Source of the DNA: Agelaius tricolor
Taxonomy: Eukaryota > Chordata > Aves > Passeriformes > Icteridae
DNA: 64,000 nucleotides
Direction: 5' to 3'
Assembly: GCA_023055355.1 (NCBI GenBank)
Contig: JALJCS010000001.1
Span: forward strand, 77,540,881 to 77,604,880
Shown here piece by piece: positions 25,031-34,625 of this stretch (position 1 is the stretch's first letter; each line of letters opens with the position of its first letter). The position numbers were made by a program, and so were the translations under genes. The notes beneath the pieces are model-generated. The model worked only from the letters and a program-made list of their open reading frames with translations. It was not told the DNA's origin and did no database searches.

Positions 25031-27084
25031 AGTCCTCAAGAAGAAAAGCTCAGTCAGAAGACATGGCATGCATAGTCTAGAGGAGTTCACCATCCTCTAG
25101 ACCGTTGAAGCACACCAAGACGCCAACAGGTTGGGGTTCAGTTTCAGAGAGAGCGAGCAGCCATTAAATTTAGAGGGATGGGAAGAGGCATTTTGTTCTG
25201 AACCAGGGTAATAGACCTATTTAATTTGCTCTGGTTAATGTCTCTGGGCCTGATTTTGTGAGGCACGTAATTGATACTAGCTAAAATTACTAATTCTTAA
25301 AGAAAAAATAAATACAGAAATAAAGCAATAGCTGTCCAGAGTGTGACATTGGTTTATGAATGAATAATACAATGATTATTTCTCCATAATATGAAACTAT
25401 AATGAGACAATTGCATGGCCTCCAGCCCTACAGAATTCAAACATTTAATGATATTTAATACTTTTATGTTGACAGAACTCCTAGAAAGCAGGAAAATGTA
25501 TGACTTACAATTCCCAGTTGTAAAATGTTTACCCAGTTATTATGCAGCCTTTAAAATATCCCAAACATATATGCATTTGCATGGAGCATAAAAATATTAG
25601 TTACAGGCACAAAATTGCATGAGGTCCCTTTTTGGTTTTCTTGGTTTCAGCTTATTAAGTCTGTTCTTCAGTCCTCAACTTATTTTACAGCTCAGCTCTC
25701 TGCCCTGAACACTGCATTAACCATATAATGAGTGCCTGGGTTTATTTCCAGGCTTACAGCTGAGCTGGCAGACAACCTGTGTGTGCCCCTGTGCCAGTGT
25801 TTGAAATGAGCTGCAGCCTCTGGTTCCTCCAGGTAGATTCAGTCAATTTGAGTGTGAAAAATTACAAGCAATGAGCTCTGTCTTCTGAAGTACTGAAGCA
25901 AAAGGTAGCAATATTGCATGACCCATGGGATGGTTAGATGGCTGCTTTGTACTGCAAAAGAGCTGAAAGAAATAGTTTTGCTGTTGGGAGTTTTATGTCT
26001 CTGAGGTAGACTATGAAGTACCTGATGAGGAAGTTATGGTTCAAAGGAAGGTTACAAAAATAATAGCAGCCATCCTAAACTTATCTAAAAGATTTACAAG
26101 AAGGCTGCTACAATGTGTGGGTTTTGACCTCCAGGAACACTAAATTTTATTCATCTTGTGCTGGGGAGCAAAAATCATTTGGTGCACTAAATCAGCTTCA
26201 TTTTTGTGTTTGTGCTTATAGGATTTGGAGCAGAGGTTTAGATTATAAGGAAATAGTTGTCAAGTGTAAAGTATAATTAAGATAATTTTGGTGCCAAAAC
26301 CAAGATTTTATTTTTCCTGTGGAACAGGCATTTTAGAGTTTTTTCAACTCTTTGCATAGAGAGGATGAAGGAGGGGATGTTTTTCCTCTTTTATCTGAAC
26401 AGTATGACATTTGGGTGTTGCATAAGCAGATAGTTTTAAGATGTTCACAGTGTACCATAAATTTATGTCCTGTATAGGACTTAATTTCATACTTCAAACT
26501 CTTGGAGAGATAGGAAAGTATTCATTAGTATCACTGCAAATTTAACTAACTTCCCTGTGTTACACTTCAGGCACTACATGTAGAGTAAAGCCCACTAAAT
26601 ATTTAGGTTTCCTGGCAAAATATCTAACCACTGCAGCTTTAGAAGGAGTTTTATAACAAACAGATCTTGTCTCTTTCCCTCTACCAAATCTATGACTGTG
26701 ATACTCATGTAGGTGTTTTGCTAGGTTGTATATGAAAGTATGCACAAGAGTGCCCTTGGCCAAGCCTGGGACTTCATGTGCTCTCTGATTACACCATCTA
26801 TGTTCTAACAGCTGTGGTCTCCATAGAAAACCAGGGACAAATAGGTAGAAGTGGAGGGGATGGCAGAGTCAATGATGATGAACCTGTGAATAAGGAGACA
26901 CTTTTGCAGTTCAGTGACCTACACAGACATGCAGTCTCTTGCATATAGGTAAAGCCCTACAAAAGGAAGGCCTTGTAAAACCATGGCTCAGGCCTGTTCC
27001 TTCAGCCAAGTAGAAAAGGACTATAGGAAAGTGACTCAGCTGAACTGGAGGTAGAAAAACAAGTTCTATAACAATTACATGCTC
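25031..27084. other. Non-coding stretch between the two solo LTRs
   Basis: About 2 kb of AT-rich DNA without retroviral coding similarity. The two LTRs are therefore not the ends of one provirus, and each has its own target duplication. A 10-bp inverted repeat (GTCTAGAGGA at 25075-25084 with its complement at 25093-25102, 8-nt loop) lies just after the first LTR. No gene seen. Confidence 0.65.
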
Positions 27085-27090
27085 ACATTG
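27085..27090. repeat. Target-site duplication, left (solo LTR 2)
   Basis: ACATTG directly before the TG of the second LTR, identical to 27387-27392. Confidence 0.85.
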
Positions 27091-27386
27091 TGTAGGGGGA
27101 TAAAATATAAGTAAATAAAGGTAGTATAGAATGTAATCTTACCCCCTAAAGAGTTGCAGCTGAGCCAATTACTAAGGATTAGGAGCAGGCCTGATGTTAA
27201 CAGGCCACACCTGTAGCCAATCAGAAGAGTGTTATAAAAGAGTGGATTGGTTGGCTGCTGTGAGGATAAGGAAGAGTCAGTGCTTAGAGGAGCTGCCTAC
27301 AAGAAACATCAAGGAGGTATGAAACTCTGGCAACATGGAACCCTTGCAATGTAATGACAATAGAACTCTCACACTATATGACAACA
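27091..27386 (+). mobile_element. Solo LTR 2 of the same endogenous retrovirus family
   Basis: A 296-bp unit with the same ends as LTR 1 (TGTAGGGGG start, GACAACA end) and a perfect 6-bp duplication, ACATTG. A CCAAT box at 27217-27221 precedes TATAAAAG at 27233-27240. Compared with LTR 1 it lacks 19 bp, at the place where LTR 1 has two TTGGCT repeats, and differs by scattered substitutions. It has the same orientation as LTR 1. No internal viral sequence remains, consistent with recombination between the two LTRs of a provirus. Confidence 0.85.
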
Positions 27387-27392
27387 ACATTG
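27387..27392. repeat. Target-site duplication, right (solo LTR 2)
   Basis: ACATTG directly after the terminal CA of solo LTR 2. Its last two bases begin the LTR-like block that follows. Confidence 0.85.
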
Positions 27393-27533
27393 TGGTTTAT
27401 GATGGTTGGTTGAATTATATTTGTTGTGCTTAAGTGGAATGCTCCTGATAATTGGCTTAACTGCTTAAAAAGGCCTGGTTTTGCAATAAAGCAGCTCTCC
27501 TTTGCACCTGCATGGGAATCCTGCATCACTTCA
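27391..27533 (+). mobile_element. Possible second, older LTR (short)
   Basis: The block starts TGTGGTTTATG. It has a TATA-like TTAAAAAGG (27465-27473), then AATAAA (27485-27490), and a possible CA end near 27533 (ATCACTTCA). A TATA-like box, a poly(A) signal about 20 bp later and a short tail resemble the U3-R-U5 order of a retroviral LTR. At about 143 bp it is short for an LTR and may be truncated or deleted internally. No target duplication was found, so this is a tentative call. Confidence 0.4.
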
Positions 27534-28467
27534 AGCCCTCACTTCACAGCAGTCAAGTACAGGCCTTGAATTTAAGAGTCACTGGTAGAAATCAAAAGGC
27601 AACAAAACTTACATTACAGGACTGAGCTCAAAAAATTCCTCAGGCTATTGCATGAGGACTGAGCACTGAAATAACAAAACAGCAGCTTTAGATCTCAGAT
27701 GATCACCTCTCTCAGAAGACGTTCTTGGACAGACAAGCCCTCTGAGCAAACCCTGTGTCAGACAGACAAGTACCTGAGAGTATCTGCAGGGTGGCCTGGT
27801 GGATGTTGAGGAATATGATTTTTTTCTGTCCCTTGTTAGCAATTAACAGACATAATTACTAAGCAGCACTTTCAAACCTCTTGAAATCCCTGACAGCTGG
27901 ATTACTCTCATGTCACACCTTTAGAGGACTTAGTGATAGGACCACAGCCTATACGACAAGCTTAGACTAAGCATATAGGGTGTAGGCAATTGAAGCTAGG
28001 GTGATGTGAATCCAGACTAGAATTCCAAATGTTGGCATATATCCAATATCCAAAATACTGCATAATACCTTAAGTCAATCTGGCCTCAGCTTACCTTCCA
28101 AGAGGGTTTCTTTTTCTTTTACAATCAAAAGATCTTTAAATCTTTAAAAAATCTTTAGACTTTCTCTCTACTGCAAAATAAATGGGCCCTTTATTTGCAA
28201 TTCACTTTGATACAGAGGTGCAATATAAATACTGGAACTAAAAGCAAAAAAACCTCTACTGATCTGAAAAATAACTGAAATTTGGTAACTCAGCTCCAGC
28301 CTTATTTGCTCTCTTCCAGTATCTTTGTCCTTGGGCTGCACGTGATGTATCTGTGCTAAGGAAGAGGCCAAAACATTGGAATGATGAAATAATGTGAAAA
28401 TGAATGCTGTTAAACTAGGTGTTGGAAGGCTGTTCTGAATATACCAAATCCAAAATGTTGCAATTGA

Positions 28468-28492
28468 TATTTATTTATTTATTTTTATATTT
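28468..28492. repeat. TTTA microsatellite
   Basis: A short pure run of TTTA units ending in T/A-rich sequence. Confidence 0.8.
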
Positions 28493-29327
28493 AATTCATG
28501 TAATGATGTAATTGAGCTTGTATTGTTTGGTGGGACAGAAGGACTGTGGGCGGCTGTGGGAGGAAATTTATTTCCTGTAGGAACTGCAGTAGGAGAAGAA
28601 AAAGATATGTAAGGCAAGGAGGCTCAATGTAAAAAAGGAAATTTATGGTATCACTTCTCTATTTATATCAATGTATATACAGAGAAATATTAAATATGTG
28701 TCTCTTAAACCTAAAGAAAAAAAAACTTTATACTACGTCACCAGGAAAAAATGTGTTGCCTGATACATGCACATGGGAAATGAGGTAATTATTGTATGAT
28801 GATTTACTCCAGCTCTACTAAATCACTAGTTCTGCCATTGTCACTAAGAGAACAGTCTTCAAAAGCTTGAAGTCAGAAGAGCAGGAACATTTTGATACCA
28901 AAATATTTTGAAAGGAGGCTTACAAAAAGCAACCACCCTGAGATTCAGATTTAAGATATCTAATATCCCTTGATTTAGATAGGAATTTGCAAATAACCTT
29001 TAACTTTAGGAAATAATTAACCTCAGGTGAAAATTAAGAACATAACCTGCTAAGACATATTTCAGAGTTTTAGAGGGACTAAATTCTCAGCAAGACTGAA
29101 GTGCTGCGGTACCACCTGCACCAGGCTTATGCTCAAGAGCCCCTTCCCAGTTCATCCTGGGAGACAATCAGCAAACTGGTATCTACCCCACAAGTTCCCC
29201 AAAGCAATACAACTGTTATTCTGAGGGTTCACTGGGGCTAACCAGCTTCCTCTAGATCAGAGTTTAAGGCCTAAGAGAGAAGGTACAAATAAACCATCCA
29301 TCTAGTTACACCTTTACACACTCAAAC

Positions 29328-29350
29328 ATACCTGCTCTGAGAGCAGGTAT
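29328..29350. repeat. 23-bp perfect palindrome (11-bp arms, 1-nt centre)
   Basis: Arms ATACCTGCTCT (29328-29338) and AGAGCAGGTAT (29340-29350) are exact complements around one G. Confidence 0.85.
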
Positions 29351-29900
29351 TTACTGCTGGAGTTTGGTCTGGCACATGAACCTGTGTGAGGTGGTGTAGC
29401 CATGTACCAGGCAGCTCCATGGACCACACCAATGTTCTGAGTTGTTGCCAGTGCTGGCCAAACCAACTAAAAGGCTGGTCTAACTGAAAAACTCAGCTTT
29501 TGAGCTAGCTGCATAGGCTACCTATGGAGAGGTATCTAAAGAGAAAGAGGATCTCACTGTACTGAACCCCAATATGAAAAAGAGACAGAGACAAGAAGAA
29601 AGGAGAGTGATGGTTGTGTACCACTTTTTTGAGTCAGAAGTAACACAACTAATGAGTTGAGTTTTAATAAGCTCTTTGTTCTTCAGAAGGGACATAGCAT
29701 AATGAGAGAATCCCCTTGCCCAGATTGTTGGTGTTAAAATAGGAAGCCTAGAAACCAAAATTTGAAGATCTAAAAAATGAAATAAAAACGTAAGTTCACT
29801 GAGGTTACATAGTCTAAAGGAAACAAAACTGAGAAGAACATACCCATAAAGGCAAGAAGAGAGTTACCACTCTCCACACTTTATTAGAGAAAGAAAACAG

Positions 29901-29976
29901 ATCACAGACTCACAGAATCAGCTAGGTTGGAAAAGACCTTTGAGATCATCAAGTACAACCTATGACTTAGCACTTG
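29901..29976 (-). mobile_element. CR1 3' tail fragment
   Basis: The plus strand has ATCACAGACTCACAGAATCA, then GGTTGGAAAAGACCTTTGAG and TCATCAAGTACAACC, ending near TTAGCACTT. This is the complement of the terminal 75 bp of a CR1 subfamily with the AAAAGACC form. It differs from the AAGTAGCC/GGGACC forms elsewhere in the window, so it is probably a separate insertion from the CR1 at 30600. Confidence 0.8.
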
Positions 29977-30354
29977 TATGATAGATTGTGTAGCAAGGGA
30001 ACTAAAGAATGGCATAGGAAACTATTGTGCAATAGGCAGAACATTGAAGGGACAGCCTGCCTAGGGCTTCCACAGTTTCCCAGGCAAGATCCTTGCCCTT
30101 AAGAGTGTTTTTCAGGTTTAGGACAGTTTTAGTTTACATTGCCCTGAGGTCTCTGCCATCCCTATGCTTTATAACTTGTTTTCTTGAAATTTCAGATGGG
30201 CAGCATTTCCTTCTTTCCTTTTTCTATTGTCTTTCAATTTTCTTGCTAGTACTATTGTAATATCATTGTATTGCTTGGATAATTCAGGCCAATCAAAGGT
30301 TGAATTAAGTGTGTTGGTTTTTTTTCAGTCATATATTGGTTTACAAAAACTTTT
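29977..30354. other. Non-coding stretch, no gene seen
   Basis: AT-rich DNA between a CR1 tail fragment and a G/T-rich tract. No gene or repeat recognised. Confidence 0.6.
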
Positions 30355-30477
30355 TCTGGTGGTGGCTTTTTTTTGTTGTTGTTGGTTGGTTGGTTTGTTG
30401 GTTTTTGGGGTTTTTTGTGGGGTTTTTTTGGGTTTTGGGCTTTTTTGGTGTGGTGGGTTTTTTGTTTTGTTTTTTAA
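30355..30477. repeat. G/T-rich tract with G-quadruplex potential
   Basis: The plus strand is nearly only G and T for about 120 bp: GTT and GGTT units at first, then G-runs in T spacers. GGGG at 30407-30410 and 30419-30422, GGG at 30430-30432, 30437-30439 and 30455-30457 are separated by loops of about 8, 7, 4 and 15 bases. This approximates a quadruplex-forming pattern with somewhat long loops. Open frames on both strands here are composition artefacts. Confidence 0.85.
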
Positions 30478-30599
30478 GTTGGACATAGTTGATTGGAAGG
30501 CTGGAGAAACTACTGTGAGATAAGATTTTTTTGAGATCAGATAATTTCTGTTGCAATGGAGACAATCCAAAAAAATTAAGTCACTAACCTATGAAATTA

Positions 30600-30887
30600 T
30601 TTGAATGCTTCCGGGGATGGGACATCCACAATTTCTCCGGGCAATCTGTTCTGTGCCTCACCACCCTCACATGAAAGAACTTCTTCCTAATATCTAATCT
30701 AACCCTCTTTTGGTTTTAAGCCGTTCCCTCTTGTCCTGTCACTACCTGCCCTTGTAAAAAGTCCCTCCCCAGCTCTCTCACAGCCCCCTGCAGGTGCTGG
30801 GAGGTGCTGTGCTGTGTTCAGCCTGGAGCCTTTTCTTCTCCAGGCTGCACAACCCCAGCTCTCAGCCTATCCTCACAGGAGAGGTGC
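30600..30887 (-). mobile_element. CR1 LINE 3' UTR part
   Basis: The complement of CR1 3' UTR blocks: GGGGATGGGACATCCAC, TGTGCCTCACCACCCTCACA, TTCTTCCTAATATCTAATCT, CCTTGTCCTGTCACTACC, TCTTCTCCAGGCTGCACAAC and CCTCACAGGAGAGGTGC. It lacks the terminal 130 or so bases of the element on its left side, so its 3' end has been lost. On the right it runs directly into a CR1 3' end in the opposite direction. Confidence 0.92.
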
Positions 30888-30889
30888 AC

Positions 30890-30993
30890 AGGGCAGCCTG
30901 GTCTAGTGGCAGGTGTCTCTTCCCATGGCAGGGGGGGTGGAACAGGATAATCCTTAAGGTCCCATCCAACTTAATGCCATTCTATGATTCTGA
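30890..30993 (+). mobile_element. CR1 3' end, opposite orientation
   Basis: Sense-orientation CR1 3' end: GGCAGCCTGGTCTAGTGGCA, CCCATGGCAGGGGGGGTGGA, TCCTTAAGGTCCCATCCAAC and the tail CCATTCTATGATTCTG. It covers just the last 100 bp of the element and abuts the reverse-strand CR1 at 30887-30890, giving an inverted CR1 pair. It may be a separate 5'-truncated insertion or the result of an inversion. Confidence 0.9.
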
Positions 30994-33900
30994 TAGTTCT
31001 GCATTACAAAATGTTTTGTTTTACTTGACATTATTTGAATCCCAGGATGAACCTCAGGTCACTGTTCCTGTTTCTTTGCACCAATAGAGATCTGTTTCTA
31101 TGGAACAGGATATACACTTAAAACCTAAGAATTCTGCTGAATAACTTCATCCTGTAAAAATGATGCAATTCAGGAACACCTAAGAAATATGCCAGTATTA
31201 CTTTATGAGTAACATATAATGACAATTTTAATAGGATCTCACAGGAAAATACTTAACAAAATAGATTGTGCAAAATCTTCAGGTTCTGAGACTAAGAAAG
31301 TGAAAGACTTGTGTCTCAAACAAGTAAGACTGATTGCAATGCGCTTATACTGTATCTTAGTAACTAAGCAACAAATTTTGTACCAGACTTAAACATTTAT
31401 CTCCTATTGAAATTAAATAAGATTAGTTGATTAGGCATCCAAAAGCCTCATCCCCACTCATTTCATTCTATTTTTTTCTGTCTATGAATCTGTTTCCCAT
31501 CTTTTATCTAAAGCTAATATCCATGTGAGAAATGATGTAACTATATGAATAAAATGTAGCTACAGAAACAAAGTGTACCTGCGGTGATATCATCTGAGCA
31601 TTTTATATTATCATTGTAGAATTGCCATTGATGGAAGTTGCAAAACAATGGAAAATCTTTGGCAAAGGAAACATTTCCTTCTAGAACAATTCAGTTTAGC
31701 TCTGGAAAAACCTATAGCAATGGACTCTTAGGGTGTACAGTGATATTATTGTAGAAAATCTATTAATATTAAAGATTCATTGCTATCTTTAAATAAGTGA
31801 ATAAAGTAAAAAAAAAAAAACCCTCTTAAGTGCATGTTTAATTTTAATAACATGAATAGCCAGAATTTATCTTGTGGTTATTCAGTTTCTTTATATGATG
31901 ACTTTGGAAATAGTTGATATTTTATTGCTATTTCAGTACAAAACTTTTTGCAAACTTCAAATGCAAATGAAGAAATAGCTGTTGGATTCTGTTTTATTCA
32001 GTCTCTCTGCAGGAGTGGAAGTATCTTGGTGAAAAGTGCTGAAGTGCCTGAGACTGCTCTCAAAGGAAAAGCTTTGGTTTTTGCCCAGATAAAATTCATC
32101 TCATCTCAGTCCATAGTGCAAGGAAAATTACTTTGGTTACAGATTTTTTCTAGCTGTAAAATAACTTTCTGAATAGCAATGGAGATCTTTTCTGCTTATT
32201 TTATAAATATTTTCTTACATTAGTCCACAAAAGTTCATCAACCAAGGATGGTGCCGTGGATCTATGGGGATAATTCAGTGTCCTTCAGCACATTTGAAAA
32301 GATCCTGAGCCAAGAGATGAAAATATGCTCAAAGTGATAGACCTCCTAAAAGAATCTTACCTAGTGAAATTACTGTCTCAGGGAAGTGTCTCTGACTGTG
32401 AGATAAGCATCTTAAAATAAATCAGTGCAATTAATTTATGGCTGTAAGCAATATTAAACATGTTACACCTCCCAATAACCAGCAATCAGAGTTTCACTTT
32501 GATATTTGATGCCTTCTTCGTCCTACCCCTATTAAAGTAGTGAACTGTTTATACATTTTATTGATATTTTCATTTGTATCCCCTGGAAAGTTCAGGGAGA
32601 ACAGATTTGCACTAAAGAAAAATGTATAGAACAGAGCCATGATTTCCTTCAGTCACTGCACATCCACAGGGAAGAATAATTTGTGGAAACATGGAGATGG
32701 AGGAGTAATGGATTCCTCTGTCAAAATGATGAGTGAAAGAAAGATGTAATTACCATTAATGCACTTCAATTATGGCTCAACGGTTTTTTAGCTGTATGTT
32801 CCCATTTAATTTTCACTTAAAACAAAACAGTTGCCACAGACCCAGAGCTAAAAACAGAAATCCCTTTCAGCTACTGGCAAATTAGCGACTAATGTTCTTA
32901 TTATATAAGCATAGGGAAGATTGGCTTCTTCCAGGCAAACACGGGAAGTGCTTGTTTGTTCCAGGCACCACTCCTTCTCCCCCCAAACTCACAGTTGAAC
33001 TTTCTTTTCAATGTTATAACCAGCTAAGCATGATAATACTTTTTTTCTGGTTCCTATTTAGCTTTCAAAGCCCTCACAGGATTTCTGTCATGGATCAGTG
33101 GCACCTTCCAGGAGGGAGTGAGGTCAGTGGATATCCTTGGTATACAGGAAGGCATGTTCTATTAGAAAAGGGAAATGTTTTCAAATCCCTCAGATCTTAA
33201 GCTACTAAAAATAAACTAATGAGCCTTAAATTAACTTTTTTTTTCCATATCTTTTCAAAGCCTAAAGAAAAGTATTTATTATCTGGGAGTGACATGCAGG
33301 AAATTAGTCTTATAAGTCATGATTAAATGATTATAGTTTCCAAATTTCTTAATTCTAATCTTAATATTAATCTGTTGTAGAGTGCATGTTTCAACTTCAG
33401 TGGTTTTTTTTTTAATTGGTTGTCATTTTATCATGTGAAATTTTTATAGTGAAGAAGCTAAAAAAGCACATGATGTAGGAACCACCTTGGTATCACTATT
33501 TGACTGTGTGCTTGGAACAGTTCTGAACTGGTGTCCACATTCTGTGCCACCTCTCTACATCACTCCAATAACCAAAGCAAACTTGATAAATTTCCTGTAT
33601 ATTTTAAATTCTCCACAGTCAGAATTGGGTTACCAGCAAAGAAATTTTTGTGAAGCATATGAATGGATGTGAATTTATTTAGTGAAATTCATCCTTACTG
33701 GGTCTCCACTGAAACCAGTAGAGTCATTTCTAGGGGAAAAGCAACCTTGAGAGTGGACTAATTCACACTGATGCCTCAGACCCAGTGAGTTCCTTCCCAC
33801 GTTTCAGGCTGAAGGGGCAGGCTTAGGACAATTCTGGTGCACTCACAAGAGCTGCATTAGCTCTGTCTGCTGCCTGTTAGGGCTGAGGGTGATGTAAGCT

Positions 33901-34439
33901 TGTCCCCATGTTTGACCAGTTCACACCAAACAGAATTTCTGGCAGAGTTTGGAGTAAACCAGCAAGGATGCCTTGGTTTGTGGCTTGCCTGCCCCAACAG
34001 ACACTTTGGATGTGGCTCCTTTTTGCAGAGAGGATGAAAGAATTTGTGTTATGCCATGTCAGCTGGCTACAGAGAGTGAGACCTTGCCCATTTTATTTAG
34101 CACTATAAAGAACCTGAGCACAGAAGAGGTTAAAGACCATCAGACAGGTTTTCAACACACTCCCTATGATAACTGTGCTGGAAAACTTCATTGGGAGCCT
34201 GTTATTGCTGAGTGACCACAGAGAGTGCCACTGCAGCCAGGGCTGCTGCTGGCCTGAGCACTCAGAGCTGCGGCGGGTTCACAAACGGGCCTTGTGTCAG
34301 TAAGTTCATCACGAGCACAAAACCCCACATGGGGTGATATTTTGGGCTGGCTGTTACCAGGCTGAGTATCTCAAACCAGCCTGCCAGATGGAAAGGGAGC
34401 CAGAGATGTGAGCCACAGGCAGAGGAGGACTATAGAGCA
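30994..34439. other. Non-coding AT-rich stretch, no gene seen
   Basis: No gene or element recognised. It has an A13 run at 31808-31820 and many AT runs. Short open frames (up to 102 codons at 32892-33200, plus) do not resemble known proteins. GC rises near 34.2-34.3 kb with a few CpGs. Confidence 0.6.
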
Positions 34440-34625
34440 AGATCATCCAGTCCTAGGGAAAAGTTATAAAGTTAAGCAAGTTGCAGACTACTGCATCCAA
34501 AAGAATTACTACTACTAGCTATAGCTACCAGCTACAAAGATCACTGTGTATCCAGGCAAGATTTTTAAAAATAAGAATTTTTACATTTGCGGTACTTATG
34601 GGCTCGTCCAGATAGGTTCAGATAG
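34440..34625 (+). mobile_element. Possible LTR 3' end with tRNA-Pro primer-binding-site motif
   Basis: TGGGCTCGTCCAGAT at 34599-34613 resembles the 18-base retroviral binding site for tRNA-Pro, two G shorter and with a substitution. Upstream are a TATA-like TTATAAAG near 34456 and an AATAAG near 34571, roughly where a promoter and poly(A) signal would sit in an LTR. The base just before the motif is not a clean CA end. No gag-like frame follows. It could be a decayed class I (gamma-like) remnant, or a coincidence around a 10-base match. Confidence 0.35.

Larger units (their letters stand above)
27534..29900. other. Non-coding stretch, no gene seen
   Basis: No gene or clear repeat apart from a TTTA tract (28468-28492) and a short palindrome (29328-29350). 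Short open frames of up to 78 codons have no recognised similarity. Confidence 0.6.

Noticed and set aside
24710..27386. The two LTRs as the ends of one small provirus
   Set aside because: Each has its own matching 6-bp duplication with a different sequence, and the DNA between them shows no retroviral genes.
30227..30570. Overlapping open frames on both strands
   Set aside because: They translate the G/T-rich low-complexity tract into Val/Gly/Phe-rich or Lys/Pro-rich peptides.
29901..30887. One CR1 split by a 620-bp insertion
   Set aside because: The tail fragment at 29901 has diagnostic bases of a different CR1 type from the block at 30600, and about 55 bp would also be missing.
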